From Ananas comosus (taxonomy: Eukaryota > Streptophyta > Magnoliopsida > Poales > Bromeliaceae), in the NCBI RefSeq assembly GCF_001540865.1, contig NC_033642.1, positions 1,646,859 to 1,710,858 on the forward strand: a stretch of DNA of 64,000 nt, in the 5' to 3' direction. Each line of letters starts with the position of its first letter. The stretch's first letter is position 1. Below the pieces are notes generated by a model. The model was not told the DNA's origin, ran no database searches, and was given only the letters and a program-made list of their open reading frames with translations. Positions 47,635 through 58,010 of the stretch are shown here, piece by piece. Both the position numbers and the translations under genes were made by a program.

Positions 47635-50525
47635 TGTAGTGTTCCGGAGGTTTGGATAGGATTGGCTACAGTATTAGTGACCGGTCGACACATCTGGAGA
47701 GTGTCGGACTGAGTCGGGTTGTTTCTGCACGAAATGGATGCAAAAATAGACTTGGCGCACTCAAAGGAGCAAAATTGCAGTTTTGCCAGTTTCAGGCGCC
47801 GAGAACTGGGTTTGGATCGCCCAGAACTTGAGTGCTGGTTTGAGCTAAACTGGAAGCCAATTCGAATCCTGGTTTCGGGCGCTCAGAAGAGGATTTGAAA
47901 ATGCACTTGGGAGAATCGATTGTGCTGACACGTGTCTGTGGTAGGCGAGGTCTGTCGGACCACGTTTTGGGTACAGCACACCACAAGCGGGGGAACCGAA
48001 GTGGGAGCTTTTGTATAGCCTGGAGGATTCGGACGCCCAGAACATGATTTCGGGCGCCTGAAAGTTGCCAGTTCTGCAGGGACAATAGGTTAACAGCTTT
48101 TGTTCTTGAGGCTTATTTCACCCTTCTACCTCCCTATAAATAGCTTGTGTTCGACCACAGCGAAGCCTTTTCACCCCTCCTTCACTGAGAACCCATAATT
48201 TGCATTCAACTCCTTTAAACTCTCCAAATTACTCCAAATTGAGGACTGCAGTTAAGTAGGTTTCCTGCAGCGACCTTCGGCGTTTTGGCTCGTATGCGAC
48301 GTAGGAAGCTCCGTTTGCCAAGAAATTTGGTTTGTTGGTTATAAGACTTCCTGAAGATTTTGTGGAGCCCATTTTGGCAGATTTTGGTTGAAGTTAGCAT
48401 TTCAATTTCATGTTTTTCTGAGTTGCTGCAGTATTCGAGCTGAATTTGAGTTCTCTTGATTTTCTTGATGCAAATGGAAGGACCTGGACTTTTCGACCAG
48501 AGTTGGTTGCTCCACCTTTCCTTACTGGTTTTGAGAGTGTTCTTCACCTAAATTATGGATTTGAAGATTGATAGGTGAGTTTTGACATTGGAATTGGTGG
48601 ATTAAGCTTAAGTGCTGAAATTTGGGAGTTGTAATGCAAGTTTTGGTGCTTCTGATGTTTAGATCTTTGGAGAAGTTTGGTTGCTGATTCTGTGTGATTT
48701 CGGCTAGTCTCGGCAAGGTTTCCAGCAACTTCGCAACCTCGTGCTGTCGTAGATTTATGTGAGACCCCAGATAGTCCTATATATGAGATATAATAGGGCT
48801 AAACTCTTAATCCGGCTTAAGCTTTTGGGTGGTGGCAAGGCCCAAGAGGTTAAGAGAGTTAAGCGTGCTAGGATGGGAGTAGTCCTAAGATGGGTGACCC
48901 CCTGGGAAGCTGGGGCGTCACAGATGGTATCAGAGCCAATTACCAGCCGGAAGTGTGAGATGAGTCTCGGCTGAGCCAGGGTCTGGATGACGGGCTAGCG
49001 AGATGAGTCTCACATCGCCTGGTACTTGTGAGTCTGAGCCTGACGAGGACGTCAGGGCTTAAAGGAGGGGAGATTGTGAGACCACAGATAGTCCTATATA
49101 TGAGATATAATATGGCTAAACTCTTAACCCGGCTTAAGCATTTTGGGTGGTGGCAAGGCCCAAGAGGTTAAGAGAGTTAAGCGTGCTAGGATGGGAGTAG
49201 TCCTAGGATGGGTGACCCCCTGGGAAGCCGGGGCGTCACAATTTAGCACTCGAGGTGGGTTGATGTTTAAGCTACCGGAATTACCGAATTTCCTCCTAAG
49301 TTTGGTTGTTGTCGGCTTGTATGTTGATCATTGTTTATCATGTTAATTAGCTCAAATTAATGGATTTGCATGCTTATAGAAATCTGAATTTGGAGCTTAA
49401 ATATTAGCTAAAATATACATGTTGGACTTGGTTTTGACTTAGGAGAAAACTAGCGATTCTACACCGTCATTTGTTAAAACTACTAGATTTAGCTCTAGGA
49501 GCCGTAATTTGTTTGTATCGCCGCAGTTTATGGGCGGTGGATATCCAGGATAGTGTAGAATGCAATTACGCTCATATTAAGATGCCGAGCTTATTTTTAC
49601 AGCAATGTTTAGACTATTTCGGACTGTCGGGTGCTGTCGGGGTTGACGGTGGACCCTATTGGCTGTTTTTGCATTAGATTGTGTTGAGGGCACGTGAGGT
49701 TTGGTGGTTAGACTAGTGTAACCCTATTTATCTTGATTATAGCTTGTGAGAGCCTGATTGAGCTCGACAGAGATACGCTTGCATACTCGGTTGGGTAGCG
49801 CCGACGAGTGCCACTCCTGAGTCGTGCTTTGTGCGTTTACCTTGGTGTCGTTTTGTCCTGGTTGGACCTGCTCTTCATTAACGACCTAGTTTGGTGGTAG
49901 TTAGTGTCGCTTTGATAGGCGGGACGGGTGTATTCACAGTCCCTAGTGAGATTGGGTCAGAGATCGCATTATTCTACAGACTGTCAGTGTTGGATCATGA
50001 TAGTATAGCAGCATGTAGCTGTAGATTGTTTCCAGTTCTTTACTATCATTGATCATATCATCTATAGACTTAGTGGGTGAGCCGTTGAGGTCGGTAGCGG
50101 TACCCACTGAGGACTACATCTTTTTGCAGTAGTTATCACGCCCAGTTGTGGATCTTTTGCAGAGCCTTCTTCTTCGACTGCTGCTACTGCTGCTGATTCG
50201 GAACGTGGAAAGGGAGTCGCGAGTTAGATCCCTTCCCAGTTGCTGCTAAGTTAGAGGAGCGCCAGCTAAAAATAGTTATAGTTTTTGAGTTCATATACAT
50301 ACTTTTGTTGTAACTCGCTGGAGCGAGTATGTGATACACCTGGATGCTTGTATGTATAGTGAACTTCTGTTTTTATATATATCATTTCTTCTAGCAGCTC
50401 TATACTACTGGTGGTAGTATTGTTTGATTATAGGTACAGCTGTCGCTTCGTATACAGAAAAAATTTCTTTGTATGCGGCGGATTTGTCGACGCGTCCGGG
50501 AAAACGGGTAATCCGGGGTGCGACA
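47635..50525 (+). mobile_element. 5' LTR of a truncated Gypsy-type element, interrupted by Cassandra
   Basis: TGTAGTGTTCCGGAGG to GGGGTGCGACA, about 2.4 kb once the Cassandra insertion (48758-49245) is removed. Followed by a gag-pol remnant, so this is the upstream LTR. A 14-bp run (47621-47634) just before it repeats the TGTAGT start. No downstream LTR in the window. Confidence 0.85.
48758..49240 (+). mobile_element. Cassandra TRIM with 5S rRNA-like LTRs
   Basis: LTRs 48758-48922 and 49075-49240 (TG...CA), primer-binding site TGGTATCAGAGC at 48925-48936, purine tract AAAGGAGGGGAGA at 49061-49073, 5-bp duplication ATTTA at 48753-48757 and 49241-49245. Each LTR holds a 5S rRNA-like block (48848-48910 and 49166-49228) with AGTTAAGCGTGCTAGGATGG and GGATGGGTGACCCCCTGGGA, the box A and box C parts of the RNA polymerase III promoter. 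This combination defines Cassandra. It is not a functional 5S rRNA gene. Both LTRs are very similar, so insertion is fairly recent. Confidence 0.96.
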
Positions 50526-50840
50526 CCCGGTATGGGTGGGAACAACAATTCCCACCCATCATTTTTCTGTTAGGGACTTAGGAACCCTAAGTTTGGCAAA
50601 CCTTAGGAAGGCAAGACGCGAGAGGCGTGAATTATCGCGAAAGTCAGTGATTGATTATTCTAACTCCTCCTAGAGCAGAGTGAGTGATTGAAGGAGTGTC
50701 TGTTTTGGTCCAGAAAAATTTTGTTGGCTGCAAACGACATAATTTTGAGGAGAAACAGGGGTCGCATTCTAGACTTTCGTTTGATTGGGTCGAGAGTGTT
50801 TGTATTTTATATCTGACCCTTATTTCTTTTCTTGGCAGCT

Positions 50841-52230
50841 ATGTATCGACGTCAAGGTCGACCATCGACCAGGGATCGTGCCGCGCCTCCTGAGATGCCT
50901 GAGCAGGCAGAGCCGAGTGCACGACCAGAGGCGAGTGCACCTTTTGATCTGACGGAGCAGTTGGTTACCTTGACATAGGTGACGAGGTAGCAGGGGGCAT
51001 TGTTACAGATGATGTGTGAGAGATTAGCTCCGCCACAGAGCACAGCACCGGAGCAGTCAGTTCTACCTCTGACTACTCCAGTGGCCGCACCAGCCGCAGC
51101 TGTACCCCCACCAGTGACCATTCCCACATCGCCAGTTGCATCTTTTGGTGAGGCACCACAGATGACGGAGGCTGAGCAGGAGCGGATGGCTGAGAGACTT
51201 GCCCGTTTTCGTCGTTTTGATCCGCCGACCTATGACGGCAACTGTACGGAGGCTTGGGTTGTCAAGGGCTGGGTCAGTGCGATGGAGAAGTTGTTTGATG
51301 ATTTGTTCATTCCTGAGCGGGAGCAGGTACACCTGGGAGTTCACTGCTCGGCCGGTGATGCACATGCTTGGTGGAGGAGGGTGAGGAGAGACCATGGGTT
51401 GGTGGCTTTGCAGATGAAATGGGATTAGTTCTGTGGAATGCTGTATGGGATGTATTTTTTCAACAGTGTGAAGCAGAAGCTCGAGAAAGACCTGAAGAGG
51501 TTCCAGCAGGGGGAGCGACCAGTTCAGGAGTACATCCGTGAGTTTACGCGACTCCTGAACTGTATTCCGCTTGTAGCCAGAGATGAGGCACACATGGTAT
51601 ATCTTTTTTGAGCGAGGATTGAGACCAGTGATTTTTAGGTTGGTACAGGCATAGAGGTTGAGGATCTTGAACGCGTCTATAGAGCAGGCCTTGTGGGTAC
51701 AGAGAGGTGATGCATCCATTCGGGAGAGGACTCAGGTGCCGGAGCAGAGTCAGGATAGGAAGCGCCCCTTTCTAGAGGAAGGAGGACAGTTGAGCAGCAG
51801 ACGTCCGCCGAGGCCTCCACGATCATGCTCTCAGGGTTGTGGGTCTTTGGGGCGTCAGCATTCCAGAGGATCCCGTCAGTAGGGATAGTCACAGCGGACT
51901 CCGTAGTGTGTGATCTGTGGGGAACCACACTGGCCCCGACAGTGTGAGCAGAAAGAGGGCCGCTGTTTTACTTGTGCGAGTTTCCGGATGTTTTTCCCCC
52001 TGAGTTGACGACGATGCCGCCGGATTGAGAGATCGAGTTTGTAATTGATGTAGTTCCTGAAACTGCACCAATCTCGAAGGCACCTTACCGGATGGCACCA
52101 GCAGAGCTGAGAGAACTAAAGGCGCAGCTTCAGGATCTGATGGATAAGGGGTATGTGAGACCCAATATATCGCCTAGGGAGCGCCGGTGTTATTTGTGAA
52201 GAAGAAGGATGGTTCACTTAGATTAATTAA
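50841..52230 (+). pseudogene. Gypsy gag-pol remnant, frameshifted and truncated
   Basis: Starts at ATG 50841 (MYRRQGRPSTRDRA), runs into in-frame stops near 50978, then continues as a gag domain (RRFDPPTYDGNCTEAWVVKG, DAHAWWRRVRRDHGL at 51200-51420), a further gag part to 51640 (FQQGERPVQEYIREFTRLL) and a zinc-knuckle remnant near 51910 (CGEPHWPRQCEQ). Next comes the reverse transcriptase entry ([20 protein letters not shown], then FVKKKDG near 52195), where it stops abruptly. The protease and linker are missing, as are the RT core, RNase H and integrase. Several stops and frameshifts make it inactive. Sequence is typical of chromovirus-type Gypsy elements. Confidence 0.9.
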
Positions 52231-52457
52231 TGATTTACTGTTATTAAAATTAAATTTAAACTTTAATTAATCTTGTTCTCATCCGAGAACAAGCTTGTTC
52301 AAGGAGAAAGGTGGAAAGCAGTTCCAGTCTTATACCAACTTATTTTAGAAATCCGAAAACTACTGTTTCCGGGCACCAAACGCGACGTTTGAGACCAAAT
52401 GGTGGAACAAGGGCTCATTCCCCCCTTGTTCCCAAACCAAACGCTACCTAAGAGTGT

Positions 52458-53095
52458 CACATCATTAATAATCCAAAAATATTCTTTCTTAAATTAGTTA
52501 TAATATCTTTCTTAATATATATAACTGGAGATAAAAACGAGCAATTAATTGAATTAAAACAAATTTTCATATTTTGCCAAATAACAAAATTGAATATAAT
52601 TTAATTGAACTCCAAATTAAACCAAACAGAAAATTTTATCTTTTAATGAATTCAATCGAATTCGTTTCATCTGAATTCTATTAAATTGTTAGCTTTTGCG
52701 TTTGAACCCAATGAAATTGGATTTGGTTCATGAAGCTTTCAATGAACTACCCAATTATGTTAATCTAACAAGCATTAGCCCATTAAAATGGAGGCTTATT
52801 TTTTATTTGCGGCCCATTAATTGTTTGTCATAGCCGGTTAATCTTACTGTTGCCTTTGAAATTTTACCCGAATCCAAATTCGAACGGAACAGGTTCACCC
52901 CATGCTAAATAGATATGATTTTGGATATGGGTATAAAAAATGAAAATCCAACAAATTTGAATTTGAGTATGGATTTTGTCCATACCCGACTTGAATCTGA
53001 CCCCAACCCTAAGAGATTTTACATTATACAATATATATGGATGTTTGATATTATATTTAGACTTTATTTTAAAAAATATAGATTTTAATACAATT
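52458..53095 (+). repeat. Tandem duplication unit 2, second part
   Basis: Matches 43618-44226 from CATCATTAATAATC onward, with small differences (e.g. an extra GGCCCATTAATTG near 52815). The continuation of 44227-45085 across the transposon nest. Confidence 0.85.
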
Positions 53096-53463
53096 TATTT
53101 TCGAAATATGATAAAATGAAATAATTGTTTCGGGTCCGGGTTCGAATTTGGGTTTCGGAAAACCCGCATTGAATCCAGACATCCTTTAAATGATATTGGC
53201 GGGGCCGTCTCTCTTTTTTTAATAATAATATATTAAATTCATTAAATCTGATCAGACTCAGTTAGTCCAAAGTGACCTGAATTAATGAATCTATCTACAA
53301 ATATCAAATCATCAGCTTCGTTGATTAATAATACCATCCATTCTACAAATTTTTATGTTTGGACTAATTATAATTTGTAACTAAACCATTCGCCTTTGTC
53401 CCTTCAATTATTAGATCCTTTTAGTAATTTATAAACTTATGAATTGGAAACCGAAGCATCCCT

Positions 53464-53625
53464 AACGCGCCACGTGGCAGCGAGCGAGGGGCGCGGGGTG
53501 GGGCGGCCGCGAGCGGGTGCGAGGCGCGGGCGCTGTGCGCACGCGCACGCTCACGGGGCACGGGTGCGGGCGCGGACCCGCGCGAGCTGCACGAGCGGGC
53601 GTGCTCTGGGCGGGGTATTAGGGTT
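53464..53625. other. GC-rich island in AT-rich DNA, not a supported gene
   Basis: About 160 bp with many CGCG and GCGGG words (GCGCGGGCGCTGTGCGCACG), preceded by GCCACGTGGCAGC. An open frame across it is low-complexity Arg/Ala. May be a remnant of a GC-rich element end. Confidence 0.4.
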
Positions 53626-53745
53626 TTGTTGGTTTTTTTTTTTCCTGTTATAATTATTTTTAAAATGCAATTTATTTTTTTATTATAAAGTTACAATAGT
53701 TGTTAAAAACAATTTAAGAATTAGCGAAATTGGTATGTCATCGGT

Positions 53746-53829
53746 TATTTAACCTTTTTTTTAACGTCGATTTTGATTCTTAGATTTTGTATACTTTTCG
53801 CTTTTCTTTCGAGAACATATATAAATTGG
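53746..53829 (+). repeat. 84-bp direct repeat, copy 1
   Basis: Repeated with about two differences at 54660-54743, just after the assembly N at 54659. The two copies bracket two MITEs. Confidence 0.85.
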
Positions 53830-53850
53830 TGTATATATATATAGAGTCCG

Positions 53851-54073
53851 GCTATGGTGCTTGTAAAAGCACCAATCACTTTGTGCTTGTAGGTTTTTAA
53901 CCGTTAGATCAGCACAGTTGATCATTTACACCCGTTAGATTATACTATTCAACCAACCACCCACTCAATCCTAGGGGGCCCACATCATCCTAACCACATA
54001 TTTTTTAATCTAAAGGCTAAAAACGTACAAGTACTAATGTTTTGGTACTTTTAAAAGCATAGGAGCTCAATCC
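53851..54073. mobile_element. (TA)n-associated MITE, family B
   Basis: GAGTCCGGCTATGGTGCTTG at left and TAAAAGCATAGGAGCTC at right, between TATATATA tracts. Shares CACCCGTTAGATTATACTAT with 19428-19677. Confidence 0.8.
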
Positions 54074-54102
<29 letters not shown>

Positions 54103-54104
<2 letters not shown>

Positions 54105-54642
54105 CTAGGTTGGTATACTATCGGTAGCACGGAGGCCTCCGTGCTACCAAGTTGTTTTCAATGATGCGGCTTCTAAATCGGCGATCAGCTCCGTTAGACT
54201 TGATCTACACAATTGAAAGTATTTGAAAACTAAATTTCATAATTTTTCGGAGTCATTTACCAATCAAACGAGTAGTCTAAAAATGAACGGCTGAAAATGA
54301 AAATCTCATAAAAAACAGTGATAAAGAATTCAAATTTCAAATCGGAAGTATTGGTCTTGCTATTGATGTTAAGTAGAATTTTCTATTAAATTTTCATCTA
54401 ATTTGGATACTTCTACACCGTTGAACTTAAAAACGCATCATATCTACCATTAAAATTGTTAATTTTGAAACCTTTTGATCACTAGCCAAATGATGTCGAA
54501 AAATTATGAAATTTAGTTTCCAAATACTTTTAATAGTGTAGATCAAGTATAACGGAGCTGATCGTCGATTTGAAAGCCGCATCATTGAAAACAACTTGGT
54601 AGCACGGAAGCCTCCGTGCTACCGATAGTATACCAGCCTAGC
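54103..54642. mobile_element. (TA)n-associated foldback MITE, family A
   Basis: Ends GAGCTAGGTTGGTATACTAT and complement (ATAGTATACCAGCCTAGC), with CGGAGGCCTCCGTGCTACC at left and inverse at right. The right edge meets TATATATA and the N at 54659. Confidence 0.85.
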
Positions 54643-54659
54643 TATATATATATATATAN

Positions 54660-54743
54660 TATTTAACCTTTTTTTTAACGTCGATTTTGATTCTTAAATT
54701 TTGTATACTTTTCGCTTTTCTTTCGAGAACATATATAAATCGG
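54660..54743 (+). repeat. 84-bp direct repeat, copy 2
   Basis: See 53746-53829. After it, 54744-55160 is A/T-rich with a degraded GGTATGGACACCCG-type transposon fragment (54950-55140); no gene. Confidence 0.85.
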
Positions 54744-55223
54744 TACACTCCACATTTTTTTTTTATTTCCCTCTTTCTAACTCTATGTTAAAACTCTACA
54801 TGTTTTTTTTTTTTCTGCCGAAATTTTTTTTTTGGATTTAAATATTTTTTTGAAAGAAATGTACTTGAGTTTTATTTTTTTATTTTATCCTTTTATTTAA
54901 TTATTTTACATGTTTAGTTAGTATATTTTATATATTTTTCGTAATTTTATAGGTATGTCAATGGGTATGGACACCCGAAATATTATCCGAATCTGAATCG
55001 GAACGGACTGGGTTTACCTCAGCAAAATAGGTAGAAATTTAAAACCCGACAGATATAGATGCGGGTATGGATTTAGTATTTACCTGATTCGAATCTGACC
55101 CTGACCCAAACCCAACCTCGAACTCGAATAAATTATATATATACATAATGTATTTAAATTTATTTATATAATATAGCCTCTCCGCATCCCAACGGAACTA
55201 GCGGGGCCCACCCGGAAAGGGAA

Positions 55224-55475
55224 TGCTACAGTGAAAAAGGCGGGGCTTATTCGCCCTTTGTGCACGCGGTCCACGAGGTGGGCCTAACCTTGTGGACCAC
55301 CTGAGAAAGAGAGAGCAGGGAACCGGAGGATTTATTTATTTATAGGAAAATGCTACAGTGAAAAAAGCGGGGCTCACTGGCCCTCTGTGCACGCGGTCCA
55401 CGAGGTAGGCTTCACATTGTGGACCACCTGAGAGAGAGAGTAGTGAACCGAAGAATTTATTTATTTATAGGGACT
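55224..55475 (+). repeat. Tandem duplication, 127-bp unit
   Basis: Two units starting TGCTACAGTGAAAAA (55224 and 55351), each with GTGCACGCGGTCCACGAGGT, TGTGGACCACCTGAGA and TTTATTTATTTATAGG. Function unknown. Confidence 0.8.
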
Positions 55476-55710
55476 GCCTGAGATAGAGAGAAGTTTATCT
55501 CCGTAGTGCGCGGGCTTCTCTTTGGCCATTAATGCGGCCATCAATACGAAACTTACCCCGTTTGGGGTTCCGCCGTTTCGATTTTTATTGCCGTTTCGGT
55601 TCGCCCTCTCATTCTCCGTCGTCGACGTGGCCAGCCGCCGTTACTCTTGTGTTTGCCAGTACGATTTTAGCCCCAACTCTTTTGTTGAGTGGGGTGGCGG
55701 GCCTACGCGA

Positions 55711-56055
55711 CGACGTGGCCTGCAGCAACTCGCCAGGTGGGCGTAAGATGCGCGTGATGGTGTAGATGGCAGTGGGGATTTGGGCATATTTGACAGGGAT
55801 CTTTTTTTTCACTTTTAAACTGATCTCCTCCATGCTTTTGAAATGCCTAATTTTTCCTCCTCCACAACGTGGCCTCCAGCAACTCGCCGGGGCGGCGTGG
55901 AATGCGCTCGCTGGTGTAGATGGCTGTAAGGATTTGGCCGGATTTGCCAGGGTGTATGGGCTCTCGATTTGACCTTAGGGTTTCTCTTTTTTTTTCCCCT
56001 TTTTTCCCCCTTAAACTGATCTCCTCCCTTTTATTGCAATGCCTGATTTTTACTA
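55711..56055 (+). repeat. Second tandem duplication, units about 155 bp apart
   Basis: ACGTGGCCTGCAGCAACTCG at 55712 recurs as ACGTGGCCTCCAGCAACTCG at 55867, with following GGTGTAGATGGC and AACTGATCTCCTCC blocks. Both units include T-rich stretches. Open frames are short and disagree between units, so no gene is called. Confidence 0.75.
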
Positions 56056-57056
56056 TCAATAGCACCTCTGCTCTTGGTCTCCTTCTTACTTTTTTGCTTC
56101 TTTACTCTTCTGTTTGGTTAGCGCTTGGTTATTCTGTTGGCTTTGCCGCAGCTGGTATCGTGAGATGTGGAAGAGCCGTTTTATCCACCCCCTCTGCTTT
56201 TTATTGGCCCTTTTATTCCCTTCATGTATACTGATCTCTTTTCCGTCCTCTGCTTTTTGCTGCATGTGGATATACGTCATTTGCCGTGTTGCTAGGCGGG
56301 TTGGCTCTATTCCTTGTCCGAAAAAAAAGTGCGCCTATTTTGCCGTTGTTAATTTGCTTACGATGTTTATGGTGCTGTGTGCTAACTAGCTGCTCTTTGT
56401 TTATGCATGTTTATTTTCTTTTTTGCGAAATAGCGGTGTCGAAATGGTGGGAGTTCTTTTGTTGCTTCTATGTTGGCTGATGGTTTACTAGCTTATACGG
56501 TAATATATAACTAGCTGCTCCCTGTTTATTTATTTTCTGCTAGATTGTATTGTGTATTGATTGCATACTTTTGATGTTTAGTGTCTGATTTAGCTGCTGT
56601 TATGGCGTCGATAGTTATTACGATTTGTTTCCGTGAATATATTTTAAAGTTTTATTATAATTAAAATACAAACTTATAAATTTACAATCTGATCCGAACG
56701 GGTGTTAAAATCATCTTTATTGTTTATAATCAAAACTTGCATATCTGATACAATTGATAGCATGTGAAAATGTCTCTAAAACTTTCTTATTTAATTAACT
56801 AAAATATATTATTATTTACTTTATAAAAAAATATTTAATTATTCATTAATTATTTATAAAGAAGATAAATGAATCCGTTGAGTAGCAAGGGTTCCTTAAC
56901 TAGTATAACTAGAAGGGGCGACAATTGTGTCTGCACCCGCAGGTACCCGACCAGCTCCGGTCCGAGAGTCAAAGTCCAGGTAGCAGGGCGGGTACACATC
57001 CGACCCACTCGGGAAAAGGGTCGGGTACGGGACGGTGTCGCCCCACTATGTATGGA
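56056..57056. other. Unresolved sequence, no gene called
   Basis: 56060-56640 is T-rich with a 91- and a 104-codon open frame but no recognisable protein or splice support. 56925-57040 has GGTACCCGACC and GGGTCGGGTACGGGACGG words typical of decayed hAT-like MITEs. Confidence 0.4.
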
Positions 57057-57435
57057 TAAACTTAAAATACCACTCCAGTAATTTCGCACTTCCTCACTTT
57101 AATACCATGTGGTTTAAAATGTATCAATTTAGTACCTTGTGGTTTAATGTGGATCAATTTAGTATCTTGTGGTTTTACTATTCTTTTTTCATCAGCCCCT
57201 CGGTTAACATTTCATTAAATCATATATAAAAAAACTATAAATACCCCACCTAGGTTTATCGAATATTCACTTTAGTACTCTTTATTTTTAACTTTGTCAC
57301 TGATTTAACGAAAAAAATTAATGAATGAGATAATAAAAAGAGAAAAATGAAACCATAGGGTATCAAAGTGATATATTTTAAACTATACAATACTAAAGTG
57401 AGAAAGTACAAAACTACAAGGGTGGCATTTAAAAT
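57057..57435. mobile_element. Mutator-like foldback MITE, decayed
   Basis: Inverted ACCATGTGGTTTAAAATGTA and ATTTTAAACTATACAATAC halves and the family core TTAACGAAAAAAATTAATG. Ends diverged. Confidence 0.65.
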
Positions 57436-57437
57436 TT

Positions 57438-57477
<40 letters not shown>

Positions 57478-57488
57478 AAGAGAGAGAG

Positions 57489-58010
57489 AGCTAGACTAGT
57501 ATACTATCGGTAGCACGGAGGCCTCCATGCTACTAAATTGTTTTCAATGATGCTGCTTTCAAATCGACGATCGGCTCCCTTAGACTTGATCTACAGTATT
57601 AAAAATATTTAGAAACTAAATTTCATAATTTTTCGGTATCATTTACCTATCAAAATGAACGGCTGAAAATAAAAATCTCATAAAAAATGATAATAGAAGA
57701 CTTGAATTTAAGATCAGAGGTACTGATCTTACTCTAAATAGTATAAAGAATTTTCTATAAAAATATCATCTGATTTGAATTGTTTTATACTGTTAAATTT
57801 ATGCATCACATCTACTATTAAAATTGTCAATTTTGAGACCTTTTGATCACTAGCCAAATGATGTCAAAAAATTATGAAAATTAGTTCCAAATATTTTTAA
57901 TAGTGTAGATCAAGTCTAACAGAGCAGATCGTCGATTTGGAAGCCGCATCATTAAAAGCAACTTGATAGCACGGAGGCCTCCGTGCTATCGATAGTATAC
58001 CAGCCTAGCT
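57489..58010. mobile_element. (TA)n-associated foldback MITE, family A
   Basis: GCTAGACTAGTATACTATCG at left and ATAGTATACCAGCCTAGC at right; left flank is (TA)n plus (GA)n. Close relative of 54103-54642. Confidence 0.82.

Noticed and set aside
48848..49228. 5S rRNA genes
   Set aside because: Only partial 5S-like blocks inside Cassandra LTRs; the 5' part of 5S rRNA is absent.
53444..53653. Arg/Ala-rich frame in the GC island
   Set aside because: Low-complexity translation of GCGCG words, no homology or splice sites.
56114..56389. 91-codon hydrophobic frame
   Set aside because: T-rich DNA gives Phe/Leu/Cys-rich translation; no conserved features, not confirmed in the other tandem unit.
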